Part shown: piece by piece, positions 10,000 through 20,744 of the stretch | Position numbering within the stretch: the stretch's first letter is position 1 | Layout of the letters: every line of letters starts with the position of its first letter | DNA from: Phellopilus nigrolimitatus | Taxonomy: Eukaryota > Basidiomycota > Agaricomycetes > Hymenochaetales > Hymenochaetaceae | Length of the DNA: 64,000 bases | Assembly (NCBI GenBank): GCA_021029095.1 | Contig: JAJOHG010000010.1 | Coordinates: 434,001 to 498,000 of the forward strand | Direction of reading: 5' to 3' | Position numbers and translations under genes: made by a program | The notes under the pieces: model-generated | What the model was told of the DNA's origin: nothing | The model's database searches: none | What the model saw: the letters and a program-made list of their open reading frames with translations, nothing else

Positions 10000-12039
10000 A
10001 TGTTGAAGGAGGTTGTACATTTCCTCAGCCTCGGGCGCAATGCCATCAAACAAGGTGTCTCGGCAGTGCCACCGGAACCTGTTTCACTTGAAGCCAAGAC
10101 TGGAACGCAGGCCATAAACCTAACACTATCTTCAAAAGTTGTAATCGTTGGGAGTGGCTGCTTCGGAATCTCGACTGCTCTGCACCTCCTTCAGCGTGGA
10201 TATACGAATGTGACCGTACTCGACCGTGCACCTTCGCTCCCTGCGGTCGACGCCGCGAGCACGGATATGAACAAAGGTGAGTACTCATGTACAAGATGAA
10301 TTTTGAACGCGTGGTTTTTTGGTTTGCGTTGTGTCAAAGGGGACTTCACTACGAAACTCCATTTTTGAAAGGGCGACTCACTTACATTCATTTTTTATAA
10401 TTACAGTCGTGCGATCATCCTATCACGACGCGTTCTACACCCGTCTTGCGCGGGAGGCAATTGCCGCCTGGAAGAACCGTGAAGATTGGGGAGACGTTTA
10501 TCACGAGTGAGTACGCGCTATCTTCCTAATTTCTTGCTGGACACCAGGACTTTTTTCTTTCAAAGTTGTTCTCGCTGAAGCTATTGGCTTATTTGATTCT
10601 CTGCATCAAACAGATCAGGCGTGCTAGTGTACGGCACAGGGGAGTCAATATATGTGGACGGGGCATACGTCAACGACATCGCGCATGGAGCTCGAGTCAA
10701 GAAGGTCGCCCCTTCGGCACCAGTGCCGATGAGTAAATGCGGTACCGAGAACGACACAGTTGCGCTAGCCGAGCTATTCCCCGGAGTTCCCCTCGGCCCA
10801 GCAGTCGCAGGTAAACATGGATACCTAAATGTCGACGGCGGGTGGGCATACGCCGAGGGTGGCGTCGCGCGCGCAATGCAGCTCGTGACAGAGCGAGGCG
10901 GAAGGTTCTTGCGGGAAAGGAAGTCGCGGAACTCCGTAAGGATAGTAAGGCTTCCGAGGAGAATGAGACAGCTGGTTCAGGGATCGGTCAAATGACAGAG
11001 CCGGATAAAGTGGTTAAAAGATCAAGGACGACGGGAGTTAAGTGTAAAGATGGGAGTGAATATCCTGCAGATATTGTCGTTCTTGCGACGGGCAGCTGGA
11101 CGGCATCCGCCTTTCCAGACTTGAATCTTGGGGAGAGGTGTCTTGCGTCTGGGTCCGTTCTGATATCAACCATGTGTCTTTTGGGGGTTGCTCATGCGCC
11201 GTACTTGATGTTCCAGCCAAAGTGTTGGGACAATCCAGCTGACCCCAGAAGAAGGGGAAAGGTATCGCAATTGCCCAGTCGTACTTGACTTCGGGCATTC
11301 CGGGTTTTATGTATTTCCGGTACGCCATGACACACGATTTCGCTCTGCATTCACTCTTTCACTATTTCTGACTTTTTCTTCTTCATTTACACCCTTGTAG
11401 CCCAACGAGGATAACATCGTCAAGTTCGCAAAGCACACGGGAGGGGTCGCACATTATTTGCCCCTTTCAGAGGGTGAGGCAAACGGAAACGCCAACTGGA
11501 AGGTTTCGACGCCGCGCACAGTGCTTTCGCATGGTGCCGATGGCCTGAAGATTCCGAGATCAGAGGCGAAGTACATTCAAGACTGCCTGCGGGAAGTTTA
11601 TCCTGAGCTTGCTAAAAAGCCGTTCAGATCCACGCGCTTATGTTGGCGAGTAAAACTCACTAGAGAGCTAGGACGCTTCTCATCTGTTTTGATTATAGGT
11701 ATACCGATTCACCCGACTCGGATTGGGTAATCGACGTCCACCCGACAGACCCCGGTCTGGCGTTCGCTACATCAGGAAGCGGACACGGCTACAAGGTTAG
11801 ACATGCAATACAGCATAATCTAAGGACGTACGATGGTTCGGCTGACATGCTTTCTCAATTCACAGTTCCTGCCCGTTATTGGGCGCCTTGTGGCGGATCG
11901 TCTGGAGGGGAAGATGGATGTAGAGCTGCAGAGGAAGTTTGCCGTAGATCGTGTGTTTTGCAAATCCGATCTGTCTCGTGACGTCTCGCGGCTCGGAGTT
12001 TTGAACGTGGACGAGCTTTGTGGTCCGGAGGACTTGTGA
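10000..12039 (+). CDS. FAD-dependent oxidoreductase (amine/fructosyl-amino-acid oxidase type), frame error in exon 3
   Basis: Seven exons: 10000-10276, 10407-10506, 10614-11152, 11217-11319, 11401-11645, 11699-11795 and 11866-12039. The N-terminus has the FAD-binding motif VIVGSGCFGISTALHL, followed by STDMNKVVRSSY across intron 1. ADIVVLATGSWTASAFPDL lies mid-protein and GSGHGYKFLPVIG near the C-terminus, the pattern of DAO-fold flavoenzymes of the sarcosine/fructosyl-amino-acid oxidase group, which oxidise secondary amines and release hydrogen peroxide. Substrate cannot be told. The frame breaks at about 10900: QLVTERGG is read in one frame and VLAGKEVAEL in another, as if one A were missing from a GGAAAGG. 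Restored length would be about 511 residues. Intron 5 uses a GC donor (GCGAGT). The next gene starts 320 bp downstream on the same strand. Confidence 0.85.
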
Positions 12040-12359
12040 GTCGAGCAGGGAAGCTACATGTATGTGATATGAAGGGGATTGAATTGAACACTTTATGCTA
12101 CATACTTTTGTATATAACTATATCGAGACCTCAAACGACGGATAACTTGCTGCTCGGCAAAGATTTTAGATCGAAGAGCACGACGCGCTCGACGCAAATA
12201 TAAACAACGCGTCCTTGGAGACCACGTGATCTTCTAAATCGGCCGAAGAAGCAAAGTTTTTTCTGGTGACTCGGTGCTTCCGACTCTTCTACGTCTGCAG
12301 ATTTCTGTCCTCGTCGTCATTCAATCTCGGGCTCGTCGTTGGCGACGGTGAGCTCAGGC

Positions 12360-15300
12360 ATGGCGTCGACGCGTCTGCTCTCAAAGCATGGCTTCCGAAA
12401 ACATGTACAGTCGCTAGTAGGTACTCGTGCCTTCCACCAATGCGCGCCGCGTTATGCACCTGTTACGACGCAACCCCGTCGGGCGGTTGCGACCCCAGCC
12501 ATCGGCTCCTACACGCCTGCTGAGGGCGAGCATGTTCTTAACTCTCCTTCTGAACTTGCGCGCAAAATCTCCGCGAAGGTGTTACCCAAAATGCCTCGCC
12601 CGGACGTTCGCAAGGTCGTTATCGTTGGCTCTGGAGGTCTTTCTATCGGCCAGGCTGGCGAGTTCGATTACTCTGGCTCGCAGGCGCTCAAGGCACTACG
12701 GGAGGAAGGTGTCGATGCTGTCCTCATTAACCCCAACATCGCTACTTGGCAGACATCGCACCAGCTTGCATCCGAGGTCTACTTTCTACCCATCACTGCG
12801 GACTATGTGGCATATGTACTCGAAAAGGAGAGGCCGGATGGCATACTACTTACTTTTGGCGGACAGAGCGCTCTCAATGTCGGCATTCAGCTCGACAAGA
12901 TGGGTGTGCTTGAACGGTTAGGTGTTCAAGTACTTGGGACGCCGATTCGGACGCTGGAGGTCAGTGAGGACCGTGATCTTTTCGTGCAGGCATTGAAGGG
13001 TGCGCTTGAATTTTATCTTCTTATATAAACTGTGCTTACTGAATGTTACTTAGAAATTGACATTCCTGCTGCGCAATCTACGGCTGTCTCGTCAGTAGGA
13101 GCTGCGCTCGACGCGGCTGCGAAAATAGGTTACCCCGTCATTCTTCGTTCTGCATTCACGCTTGGCGGTCTCGGTTCTGGCTTTGCAAACAATCCCGACG
13201 AGTTACGCGATCTTTCAGCGCGAAGTCTCAGTTTAAGCCCGCAGGTGCTTATTGAACGGAGTATGAAAGGTTGGAAGGAGCTCGAATACGAGGTCGTACG
13301 CGACGGTGCGGACAATACGATCATCTGCTGCAACATGGAAAATTTCGACCCCCTCGGTACACACACTGGTGACTCGATTGTCGTCGCCCCGTCGCAGACT
13401 CTGCCCGATGATGAGTATCATATGCTTCGTTCTGCCGCGCTCAAGGTCATCCGCCATCTTGGTGTCGTCGGCGAGTGCAATATCCAGTATGCTCTGCACC
13501 CTGCATCCAAGGAGTACTGCGTCATCGAGGTCAACGCACGCTTGAGTCGTTCCAGCGCGCTCGCGTCTAAAGCTACTGGCTACCCGCTCGCATATACAGC
13601 CGCCAAGATCGCGCTAGGTCACACGCTTCCAGAGCTGCCAAACGCAGTCACGAAGACGACGACGGCGTGCTTCGAACCGTCTCTGGACTATATCGTGACA
13701 AAGATCCCGAAGTGGGACCTCGCAAAGTTCTCCTCACAGGTTGACCGCAAGGTCGGATCGGCGATGAAGAGCGTGGGAGAGGTCATGGCAATCGGCCGCA
13801 CGTTCGAAGAATCTCTGCAGAAGGCTATTCGCCAGATTGACCCGCGCTATGCTGGATTCGAAGCCTATGCGAAGCCGGAGGACCTCGATTACGCACTCAG
13901 CCACCCTACAGACACGCGTCTCTTCGCAATCGCATACGCCTTCTTCGATAAGCGATACACGGTTGAGATGATTCACGAGTTGACCAAGATTGATAAGTGG
14001 TTCTTATATAAAATCGAGAATATCGTGAACACGCACCACGCGCTCAAGGACGCCGGCTCCCTCTCTGCGATTTCGCACGACCTGATGAAGCAGGCGAAGC
14101 GGATGGGCTTCTCGGACACCCAAATTGCAGAGTTGGTTTCGGCGAATGAGGGTGATGTGCGCACGTACCGCAAGGCGCTCGGCGTGACGCCGTTTGTCAA
14201 GCGCATCGACACGCTTGCAGCCGAGTTTCCAGCGCACACGAACTACTTGTACACAACGTACAATGCAAGCACACACGACGTCGATTTTGATGAGCATGGA
14301 ACGATGGTACTTGGGAGCGGTGTGTACCGCATCGGCAGCTCCGTCGAGTTCGACTGGTGCGCGGTGACGTGCGCTCGTAAGCTTCGTGACATGGGAAAGC
14401 GTACGATCATGATCAACTACAACCCGGAGACTGTGTCAACGGACTTCGACGAGGCAGACAGGTTGTACTTCGAGGAGCTCGGCTGGGAGCGCGTCATGGA
14501 TATCTACGAACTTGAACAAGCCAGCGGGGTAGTCGTCAGCGTAGGAGGTATGTTAACCTTTCGCTATCAGTCAATAAAACACTGAACCTTTTACAGGCCA
14601 ACTACCTCAAAATATCGCTCTTCGTCTCAAACAAAGCGGAGTGACAGTACTTGGCACTGACCCGGAGCAAATCGACACAGCGGAGGATCGTCACAAGTTC
14701 TCTTCTATTCTCGATAAGGTTGGTGTCGATCAGCCCGAATGGATTGAGGTCTCGTCTGTCGAAGCGGCCAAGGATTTCGCAAACAGAGTTGGGTCAGTGG
14801 CATGTGCATCGTATGACTTTTTAGTAGTGGCTGAAACGTCTTACACAGCTATCCCGTTCTGATTCGGCCTTCGTACGTCTTGTCAGGCGCTGCCATGAAC
14901 ATCGTGTACGAGGAGTCCAGTCTCGAGCACAAGCTCTCGGCAGCAGCGTCTGTTTCACCTCTCCATCCGGTCGTCATTACCAAGTTCATCGATGATGCAC
15001 AAGAAATTGACGTCGACGCTGTTGCACACAAGGGCAAGCTGCTCGTGCATGCCGTTTCCGAGCATGTCGAACAGGCTGGCGTACACTCCGGAGACGCCAC
15101 GCTCGTTCTTCCTCCGTTCTCGCTCTCGGAATCTGTCATGGCTCGCGTCAAAGAGATTGCGCAGAAGGTCGGTACCGCGCTCGAGATATCAGGCCCCTTC
15201 AACATGCAAATCATAAAGAAGGATGTCCCCGGAGGCGAGCCGGAGCTCAAGGTCATTGAGTGCAACCTCCGCGCGTCGCGCTCGTTCCCCTTTGTGTCGA

Positions 15301-16150
15301 AGGTGTTAGGAAGGAATTTTATAGACAGTCGCAACTGCAGCCATTGCGGACAAGGACGTACCCGAACCTGTCGACCTAATGGCGGAGAAGCGCGACTATA
15401 CTGCTATCAAGGTTTCGCAGTTTTCATGGACTCGTTTGGGTGGCGCTGATCCATTCCTTGGTGTTGGTGAGTACTTTCTTTAACATGTTTCTTATAATAG
15501 CATGCTTATGTGCTTTGTGCTTGCCTATAGAAATGGCCAGCACAGGCGAAATCGCTTCCTTCGGCAAGGACATCTACGAGGCGTATTGGGCAGCTGTTCA
15601 GAGCCAGACTGGCTTCAAGAACCCTGTTGCGGGATCCGGTGTGCTCATAGGCGGAGACATCGCGAAGCCCGAAATGCGTGCAATCGCGAAAAAACTAGCG
15701 GACCTAGGTTTTAAGCTCTACTGCTCGTCGCCCGTCGTCGAGGAGCATCTCAACAACCCGCCATACCTCTCGTGTAAGCGCATCTTCTTCCCGACGAAGG
15801 ACAAGCGTAAGTTGCGCGAGGTGTTCGACGAATACGAAATCCAATGTGTCTTCAATCTCGCGAAGTCACGCGCAGAGTCGGCGACGGATGAGGACTATGT
15901 TGCCAGACGGTACGTCGTGTTGTTCTATATGCCTCCGGGCCGTTGACGCGGCTTCCTTATGACCTGCCTTTTACTCCTTAGAAATGCCGTCGACTTCGGT
16001 CTTCCACTGCTAAACAACGCACAGTGCGCGCAGCTCTACGTAGAGGCGCTCGCGAGGAAAATGCCTCAAGGTGGGCTCCGGCCATACACCGAGGGCCGCA
16101 TACCCTCGGAGGTGAAGTCGTGGGCGGAGTTCATCGGCGTGCGCGTGTGA
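12360..16150 (+). CDS. CPA2: Carbamoyl-phosphate synthase large subunit, arginine-specific
   Basis: Six exons: 12360-12999, 13054-14547, 14597-14792, 14849-15466, 15531-15909 and 15982-16150, about 1164 residues. The enzyme makes carbamoyl phosphate from bicarbonate, ATP and ammonia passed from the small subunit, for arginine synthesis. The first synthetase half has [32 protein letters not shown], and an ATP-grasp segment with [20 protein letters not shown]. The second half has [33 protein letters not shown] and the ATP-grasp residues [18 protein letters not shown]; the C-terminal allosteric-type domain ends with AEFIGV. There is no pyrimidine-type fusion, so the arginine-specific form fits. 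The first 45 residues are basic and hydroxylated, like a mitochondrial presequence. One extra base at about 15328 shifts frame in the conserved FIDIATAA segment. Confidence 0.93.
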
Positions 16151-17035
16151 TTCCTTTCTTCCTCCGCAATCTCAAGGCATTTTTTGCGCTACATATTGTA
16201 TAACCACCGAATGTCTTTCTCCATACCTCCCTTTTATTCTTACCTCACACCACACTTACCCCGGCGATCCTCTCACTCCTCCGCGCGCATCACATACACG
16301 CGAAACTAAAACACAAAAGGGTCACTTACAGCCCAACTGTATATTATTCCCATTTCATTCATCTTTAACCAACATATAGAGTAATGCAGGATTTCTTGTT
16401 TGAAGTTTGAATCGGTCTTAACTCTTGTCTGTGGACGTCTGCTGTGTGCCTTCCTACTTACGGACCTGCGAGATGGACTCGGAGCAAGAGTTATACTCAC
16501 AATGCCAATGGTGGGGGTTGGGGTCGCTCCTACATTGAAATCCTTCAAGCAGGCGCTGAGTTTTCTGCTGCAAGGGCGAGGATTGATGAACCCACATGAG
16601 TGGTGGGCCTTGCACAAACGGGAATCAGTCCACAACCTCTGCCTAGACCCACCCGACATGGGACGCGTTATTATTCTCTATTTACGCATCAAAATCGCGT
16701 CGTGCTAAAACACCGGCTTGATTTTCCATAAAACAAATCACAAATTTATACACTAGTAGGAATTATCCACCAGTCGTATTGAGGAGATTTCCCTGTAGAT
16801 GTGTGCCATCTTGTTTATGCAGAATGTTCAGTCCGGAACTCACAAACTACAAGTTCCTTCCTCAACTTATTAAGAGCTAATATTAAACTTAATGAATGAG
16901 CCCACGTTTCGCATCCATGAAAACGCAGTACTTATATTTCTACACTAGGAGCCATGCTAGAACAATGTGCCCAGAAGCACATCACCACGGACTCTTAAAA
17001 TTTCGATGTTTCGTCTCGCAGCACGCAAGCTCACC
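16151..17035. other. Intergenic gap between convergent genes
   Basis: CPA2 and the minus-strand dehydrogenase end toward each other. Apart from presumed 3' UTRs I see no gene in this stretch. Confidence 0.55.
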
Positions 17036-18450
17036 TCACGACGAAATGTCGTACTCGTAGAACCCCTTGCCGTTCTTGCGGCCATACCACTGAGCGTCAA
17101 CCATGCGCTCGAGGAGCACGCTTGGGCGGTACTTTGAGTCGCCTGTCCCCTGGTACAGCGTCTGCTGGATTGCGAGGCACGTATCGAGGCCAATGCTAGT
17201 CAAGTCAATGATTATGAGTTGCCAAATGGGTTAGAAAAAACAAAATGGAGACGAACAAGTCCGCTATGATAGCAAAAGGTTTCAGCGACGAATGTACGAC
17301 TGATAAATGATTCGAAGAAGACGGCGAAGGCCCGTGACGTACCTAGTTGCAATGGGCCCATAGGGTGGTTCATCCCCAGTTTGAGGGTCTTGTCGATGTC
17401 ATCGCGAGTCGCTGTGCCCTTTTCTAGACACATGATAGCCTACACTCAACCAGCTGAGTTAATAAGTTTGCCTGGCTGAGCACGGATATTCCTACCTCGT
17501 TAATAAATGGCATAAGGAGTGCGTTGGATACGAATCCCGGTACGTCCTTGGACGTCGTCACCTCTGAGAAATGCACAGAACGTACAAATGTACGGATGAG
17601 CAAAATAAACGACATAGACCCGGCGAAGATTAATGTACCCTTGCCGCACGCGATGGCAAAGTCACGTGCACGGTCCACATAAGTTTCGTTGGTCTGAAGT
17701 GCGGGGATGAGCTCGACGAGTTTCTGGAAAGCAAGTCAGTATGTACCGAGAAAAGCTAATACGATATTACTTACCATCACAGGGACGGGGTTGAAGAAAT
17801 GGAGACCTGCGTACATTATTAGATACAACTTGCGTGTCCCAATACGCGAAAGCGCGCACCGAGGACGCGTGATGCATTCGCTTTCCCCTGTTCTGACGCA
17901 GCTGAGACGCCAGGAGGTAATGTCGCAGCTGCAATCTTTGTTACGCTAATAGACGATGTATTCGTTGCAAGGATGGCGCCTAGCTGTATTTCACGTGCAA
18001 GCTCAGCGAATATCTTCTGCTTCAAAGACAGGTTCTCCGAGACCGCCTACAGTATTTCATTGGCGTGTCAAAACATGATAATGCAGTCCTAGAATAATAT
18101 GCGCACCTCGACAACCATGTTCACGTCTCTAAAGCCCGTGACGCCCTTGTCGTGGGGCACGACGGTAATGCGCGCACGCGCCTCCTTCGCCTCGTAATCC
18201 ACAATCCTGCCCTTCGCGACATCCTTCGCAAGGAGCTTGTCCATCAGGCGCAGACCGCTGGAAACCTGCTCCGAAGATTTGTCGTACAGCAGCACGTCGA
18301 CCTTCGCGCGCAAGGCAGCAACATACGCGATCCCGAGGCCTGTTTAATTGCGTCAGTATACTCACTGCAATGGGGACTCATATTGTTCTGCAAACCCATT
18401 TGGCCCGCTCCCAGGACTCCGAGTTGCTTGATACCGTGTGTCACTGACAT
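17036..18450 (-). CDS. 3-hydroxyacyl-CoA (3-hydroxybutyryl-CoA) dehydrogenase
   Basis: Nine exons in transcription order: 18450-18396, 18339-18107, 18046-17860, 17806-17775, 17723-17639, 17563-17496, 17439-17343, 17263-17257 and 17195-17036, giving 307 residues, the usual size of short-chain enzymes. It oxidises 3-hydroxyacyl-CoA with NAD in fatty-acid or butyrate metabolism. The Rossmann motif [15 protein letters not shown] is formed across intron 1. [13 protein letters not shown], the catalytic-His segment [34 protein letters not shown], and [19 protein letters not shown] follow in the standard order. The last motif needs a 7-nt exon. The protein ends [11 protein letters not shown]. No peroxisomal SKL-type ending and no clear presequence are seen. 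All frames are intact. It shares a 400-bp divergent promoter with RIT1. Confidence 0.93.
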
Positions 18451-18852
18451 GGTGGTAGTTTAAAATATGTGTACCGGACAATCGCGGTGGTGAGCGCGTA
18501 TACGTATTCACATGGCGGTTCAAGCAGAGTAGACCCCGGCTTACGAACGAACGGCTGAGGCCGGTCGTAAAGCTCCCACGGTTTCTACAGCTTTTATCTT
18601 CGCCTCGAAGTACTGCAACAATTTCATCGTCCATCCTTCTACGGAAGTTCAAAGTCGACCTTGAAAGTGATAAAAAACCGCTGCATTTTCTCGTTTTTAA
18701 CGTTGTTCTTTCTGGTCTCACAAGAGTGTCCATCGAACGCACAAACCCAAGCACATCAATCTTCAATTTTTTCAAAATGATGCTCATGCATATGATAGTC
18801 TGAAGGCCTCAAATTTACTCTAAGCTATTGGCCTTATATCTTAGAGCCCGCT
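18451..18852. promoter_or_regulatory. Divergent promoter region, dehydrogenase and RIT1
   Basis: The two start codons are 402 bp apart and point outward. A long minus-strand open frame across it is probably chance, as it runs out of frame through the dehydrogenase start. No defined regulatory motif was recognised. Confidence 0.4.
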
Positions 18853-20744
18853 ATGGACGAGCTTCAAGCCGAGGCAGAGCTCGAATTCAGTTTGTTTGGA
18901 GATCGCAACAAGCTCGAGCACCATGCCTTGACCCAGATACGTAAACAAGCTCTCGATCCATACAACCGACTACACTCCATCGCTGAAGACATCGAGTTCG
19001 TCGGATCTGTTCATGAAAAATATGCCTCTTATCCAATCCTAGGTAAGCGGAATGATTACAATGTTCCGACGAATAATTAATCTCAATTGCCCAACTAGCT
19101 AATTTGAGGTGTGGGGCATGGTACTGCGATCCTCATTTCGTAAGGATGTATCATTTGATTTGTTCCTGCATATAATAGACTCAGGCGGTGTTTTGTACTC
19201 GTAGTCTGAAGGAAAGTTTGCGCACTTCAAATCAACTGACGGTCACTATAATGGATGGAGCTTCAACCTACGTCGTCCAAATCTGCATATCCTCCCGCTC
19301 ATCCGTGATTCTTTCGGGTATGTCTAGAATACGTGCGAATATATCTGCTAGGTTCTGAAATGCACTTTGAAAGACTTGCACTTCGTCGATTCAACTCGGT
19401 CAGGAAAGCGACTGCCAGACTCGCTTTCCAAGACGGTGCCGATTTGGTGTACAGTCATCAACAGAGCTCTAATGCTCAGGAATAGCATCCCTCCTGAAGG
19501 CTGGGATGTGCAACTGTACACTCCCCCACAGAGCGTCAGTAGGCAAGAGCATTGCCAAATAGAGGAGAAACTTGATACATTGGGCAGAATCCCTTTCGGT
19601 AAGTTCTCGTCCAATTTCACGTGCTTAGTAGAAAGGCATTGCTGATTTATGGCTCTAGAAATCGTCATATGAATTACCTTTGCTTGACAAGCCCCTTCGA
19701 CCAATATGGATCACACCCGCTACGACTGCATTCCCCCTTTTGATAGCAAAACGCCTTTCTTTCCGATTATCTGCATTTCGGCTTCGAAACTAGTCGAAGA
19801 GGGTTCGGAAAGAAGAAGAGAGGGATATTCCTATGTTCAAGGCGCCGGGGACGATCACGAGTATTGGAGTACAGTGCGTAATTCAGTGCTACTAATATAT
19901 CATTTCTAGAAACGAGATTTCATTATTGCTTCAAGGGTCTGACACCAGATATGTTTTGGAAACACAAGGACGAGCTTCTCTCTGCTCCGCAGTCAGTATT
20001 TATGGACGTTTTACTGAGTATAGTAAACGACTCTCGACATGCGTTGTCCGCTTCGTCAACAGAGTGGACAAAGCCGCCTACCCCTATAAAATTCCTGGAT
20101 GGCCTGCTCTCCATTTCAGCGCTTGCAGACATCCCAGTCTGGGTTCTCAATCAAAGCAATAATCTTGGGCTGGAGGATGTTGCCACGCCATCCCCCTGCA
20201 TCATCGTACGAACACTCCCGAAATTATCTATAAAAACACCAAGCGACAAACAACATCACACACCTGCCGCATCTGATCCTACTTCTACTGTCCTCGAGCT
20301 CGATATTCCGAACGACAAGAAGAGCGGAGAGCACGCTTTCAAGATGTGTCTGCCGCAATGCGTGGAATTCATCGGTCGACATGTTCGGGAGAAGCGAAGC
20401 GTTTGTGTAGCGTGCGAGACGGGAAAGGACCTCAGCATCGGTATCGCCCTCGCTGCCATGCAGACGCTCTTCGATGACGACGGCACGCTTGATATGAGCC
20501 GACGTAGCAGGAAACACGTACAAGGTGAGCACACTGAACAAGAAACCAAATCGGACTGGACCGATATTTGGCGCTTATTTTCATCTCTTTTGGAAATTTC
20601 GACTTTGATATCGCAGTAAGCAAAGATACACTTCGGACGAGGCTTCATTGGATTATAGCGAGTCGGCCAGAGGCGAATCCATCTCGCGCGACCTTGAAGC
20701 GGGTCAATGAGTTTTTCATGTCGTCCCACGATCGTGTTATGTAA
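18853..20744 (+). CDS. RIT1: tRNA A64-2'-O-ribosylphosphate transferase, with frame problems
   Basis: The enzyme adds a ribosyl phosphate to A64 of initiator tRNA-Met so that it is excluded from elongation. Exons that splice cleanly: 18853-19042, 19099-19139, 19205-19317, then blocks at about 19367-19598 and 19659-19873, and 19936-20524 and 20617-20744. Family landmarks in order are NLRCGAWYCDPHF, HFKSTDGHYNGWSFNLRRPN, VDSTRSGKRLPDSLSKTVPI, LDKPLRPIWITPAT, FPIICISASKLVEEG, YVQGAGDDHEYWS, the phosphatase-like loop VACETGKDLSIGIALAA, and the tail ANPSRATLKRVNEFF. Three places do not keep frame: the junction near 19317-19367, the junction near 19598-19659, and a C5 run at 19733-19737 where a sixth C would restore it. 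Identity is firm; whether the locus is functional as written is not. Confidence 0.85.

Noticed and set aside
10800..10890. Possible intron explaining the frame change in the FAD oxidoreductase
   Set aside because: The only GT-AG pair would remove the conserved HGYLNVDGGWAYAEGG segment, so a base error explains the data better.
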